Of a stretch of 30,426 nt of DNA, positions 29,343-30,426 are shown piece by piece. This stretch comes from an uncultured Blautia sp. (GTDB taxonomy: Bacteria; Bacillota; Clostridia; Lachnospirales; Lachnospiraceae). The stretch lies in contig UQLX01000028.1 in NCBI GenBank assembly GCA_900541985.1, forward strand, positions 1 to 30,426, given 5' to 3'. The notes below the pieces were generated by a model, which made no database searches, was not told the DNA's origin, and was given only the letters and a program-made list of their open reading frames with translations. Within the stretch, counting starts at the first letter, position 1; each line of letters starts with the position of its first letter. The translations under genes and the position numbers were made by a program.

Positions 29343-29726
29343 TTATTCGTGCAGCTCCAGCGGCAATCCGTCCGGGTCATGGAAGAAAGTCATCTTCTTT
29401 CCGGTATAATCATCCACGCGGATTGGCTCACATTCAATCCCTACCTCCGCCAGCTCATTCACCGTCTGCTCCACACTATCCACGCAGAACGCAAGATGAC
29501 GCAGCCCACATGCCTCCGGGCGGTTCACACGCTTCGGCGGATTTTCCTCTGCGAATATCTCCAGCTCCGTGTGTTCATTGACACGCAGATCCAGCTTCCA
29601 GTCCTTGCGCTTCAGGCGATAGTTTTCTCTGATTACAGAGAATCCCAGCTTGTTCACATAGAAATCCTTTGCAGCTTCGTAGTCAGATACGATGATTGCA
29701 ATATGATGTATTTTGGATAAGTTCAT
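29343..29726 (-). CDS. VOC-fold metalloenzyme (glyoxalase I-like, GloA2/YaeR type)
   Basis: 127 aa, two beta-alpha-beta-beta-beta modules. The four metal ligands of the fold are visible: His in KIHHIAIIV, Glu in TELEIFA, His in GLRHLAFCV and Glu in PLELHE. The ending DGLPLELHE is typical of YaeR-type proteins. The ATG at 29726 follows GGAG at a suitable distance; one 15 bases upstream lacks a site. The substrate, perhaps a methylglyoxal or related adduct, is not predictable. Confidence 0.85.
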   Translation of the reverse strand: MNLSKIHHIAIIVSDYEAAKDFYVNKLGFSVIRENYRLKRKDWKLDLRVNEHTELEIFAEENPPKRVNRPEACGLRHLAFCVDSVEQTVNELAEVGIECEPIRVDDYTGKKMTFFHDPDGLPLELHE

Positions 29727-29795
29727 TTTCTCACGCTCCATTTCTTTAAAGTTTGTTCTTCTTTTATTTTCGTTATAAACTATACGGTAACCTTC

Positions 29796-29839
29796 AAAAA
29801 ATACCGTGTGAACTCCTGGAGTTCAGTTTGTCCACACGG
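29796..29839 (-). terminator. Terminator of the coiled-coil gene, with nested palindrome
   Basis: Outer stem CCGTGTG / CACACGG encloses the 17-bp palindrome TGAACTCCTGGAGTTCA (29809-29825), and TATTTTTTG follows on the minus strand. Confidence 0.7.
29809..29825. repeat. 17-bp palindrome, copy 2 (TGAACTCCTGGAGTTCA)
   Basis: Exact reverse complement of copy 1 at 28089-28105. The pair bounds the three-gene minus-strand block (hypothetical, HTH protein, VOC). Confidence 0.7.
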
Positions 29840-29864
29840 CATATATTTTTTCTTGGGTTCTTGT

Positions 29865-30197
29865 TTATTTCAGCTTTTCCAGAATCTCGTCCGCACTCAT
29901 GCCGCTTGCCAGCAGCTTCTTAAGCACTGCCTCGGCTTCTTCCTTCTTAGCTTTTTCAGCGGCCTTAGCATCTGCCTTGGCCTTCTTCGCTTCCAGAGAT
30001 GCCACTTCTTTTTCGGTCTTCTTCAGAGCAGTTTTCTTCTCTTTCAATGTGTTCATCTGCTCCTCGATCGCTTTCTGGATGGAAGTGATCTCGGTGGTTA
30101 AAGTTGCCACCTGTTCTTTCTTTTCCGTTATTTGGGATGCATAGTCTTTGGTGATATTGGTTTTGGGACGGTTTTTGCTGCCTTTCGTTCTGGGCAT
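29865..30197 (-). CDS. Coiled-coil protein with a basic N-terminus
   Basis: 110 aa from an ATG at 30197 preceded by AAGAGG; the frame continues 36 bases upstream without support. The start MPRTKGSKNRPKTNITKDYA is AT-hook-like (RTKGSKNRPK), followed by a long coiled coil (about 20-90, rich in K, E and A) and a short C-terminal helix (SGMSADEILEKLK). Such proteins occur in conjugative elements and phages of Clostridia. Role unknown; DNA or protein scaffolding is plausible. Confidence 0.65.
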   Translation of the reverse strand: MPRTKGSKNRPKTNITKDYASQITEKKEQVATLTTEITSIQKAIEEQMNTLKEKKTALKKTEKEVASLEAKKAKADAKAAEKAKKEEAEAVLKKLLASGMSADEILEKLK

Positions 30198-30426
30198 GGG
30201 TGATAACCTCTTTCCTTTTTTATAATATTGCACCTGAAACTTGCCAAAAGCATATATTGATTTTATAATAGAACAATTCTTGTTCCATGATTCCCTCTAT
30301 TTCCAGGTACTAGAGAAATTTGAATTTGTTCGGTTTTATGCGTTTTGACTGCTTCTTTTATACTATCTAAATTAACTCGTTGTGCTACTTGAAAATTGTA
30401 CTGCCTGTTAGCTCAAAATTGCCCCA
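30198..30426. other. Right edge, no complete gene; possible insertion sequence end
   Basis: A/T-rich. The last 50 bases contain repeated CAATTTT-type motifs (TTGAAAATTGTACTGCC and CTCAAAATTGCCCCA). That resembles the multiple terminal repeats of IS21-family elements, so an insertion sequence may begin or end here; too little is visible to decide. Confidence 0.25.

Overview
The window looks like the chromosome of an anaerobic gut Firmicute, most likely a Lachnospiraceae (Clostridia). The signs are strict-anaerobe chemistry (a glycyl radical enzyme and its activase), A/T-leaning codon use, strong AGGAGG-type ribosome sites, and many accessory protein types common in Blautia/Dorea/Roseburia-like genomes. 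No rRNA, tRNA or CRISPR array was seen.

Region 1 (1-11.2 kb) is ordered metabolic DNA. A YjjI-type glycyl radical enzyme and its YjjW-type activase lie on the minus strand, divergent from a Crp/Fnr-family regulator. Convergent with the regulator is a six-gene minus-strand operon: sugar-binding lipoprotein, two CUT1 permeases, a cytosolic family 2 glycosidase, a uridine-phosphorylase-like enzyme and a MATE exporter. A palindrome with core ATGACA-N2-TGTCAT occurs in the yjjI/regulator intergenic region and again upstream of the transporter operon. In both places it is centred at about -41.5 from a plausible promoter. I infer that the regulator controls both units as one glycoside/nucleoside uptake and fermentation regulon.

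Region 2 (11.2-15.0 kb) is a scrap-yard of broken genes: an ABC-2 transporter reduced to its ends, a Tn554-like integrase tail plus an intact TnpC-like gene, a DinG-like helicase fragment, the first codons of metK joined to a foreign C-terminus, a 5'-truncated Abi_2/HEPN gene and a piece of a GH2 enzyme.

Region 3 (15.0-23.3 kb) is a collapsed siphovirus tail region loaded with toxin-antitoxin (TA) systems. A 973-bp direct repeat (15015-15987 and 18747-19719) carries a complete AbrB-type antitoxin/RelE-ParE toxin pair. Between and beside the copies lie higBA (toxin with an amber stop), relB-yoeB (toxin lacking a normal start codon) and abiEi-abiEii (intact). Two related tail loci show the same order: tail chaperone with a -1 frameshift site (gpG/gpGT), then a TA or Abi cargo, then a terminator, then the tape-measure start. 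The gap between chaperone and tape measure therefore appears to be a cargo slot.

Region 4 (23.4-28.1 kb) has two divergent control/effector modules. On the minus strand is a Xre-type HTH protein with a PD-(D/E)XK-like nuclease domain, followed by an overlapping 70-residue gene. On the plus strand is an immR/immA-like pair (Xre repressor, ImmA protease) followed by a zinc ribbon, an AlbA_2/GHKL ATPase and a small membrane protein, closed by a terminator. Four GAAC-N4-GTTC boxes sit around the promoter. This is the best candidate here for an undescribed stress- or phage-responsive system. Region 5 (28.1-30.4 kb) holds accessory minus-strand genes: two hypotheticals, one a HTH protein sharing its C-terminal domain with the chimeric tape-measure protein at 20.2-20.9 kb, a VOC-fold enzyme and a coiled-coil protein.
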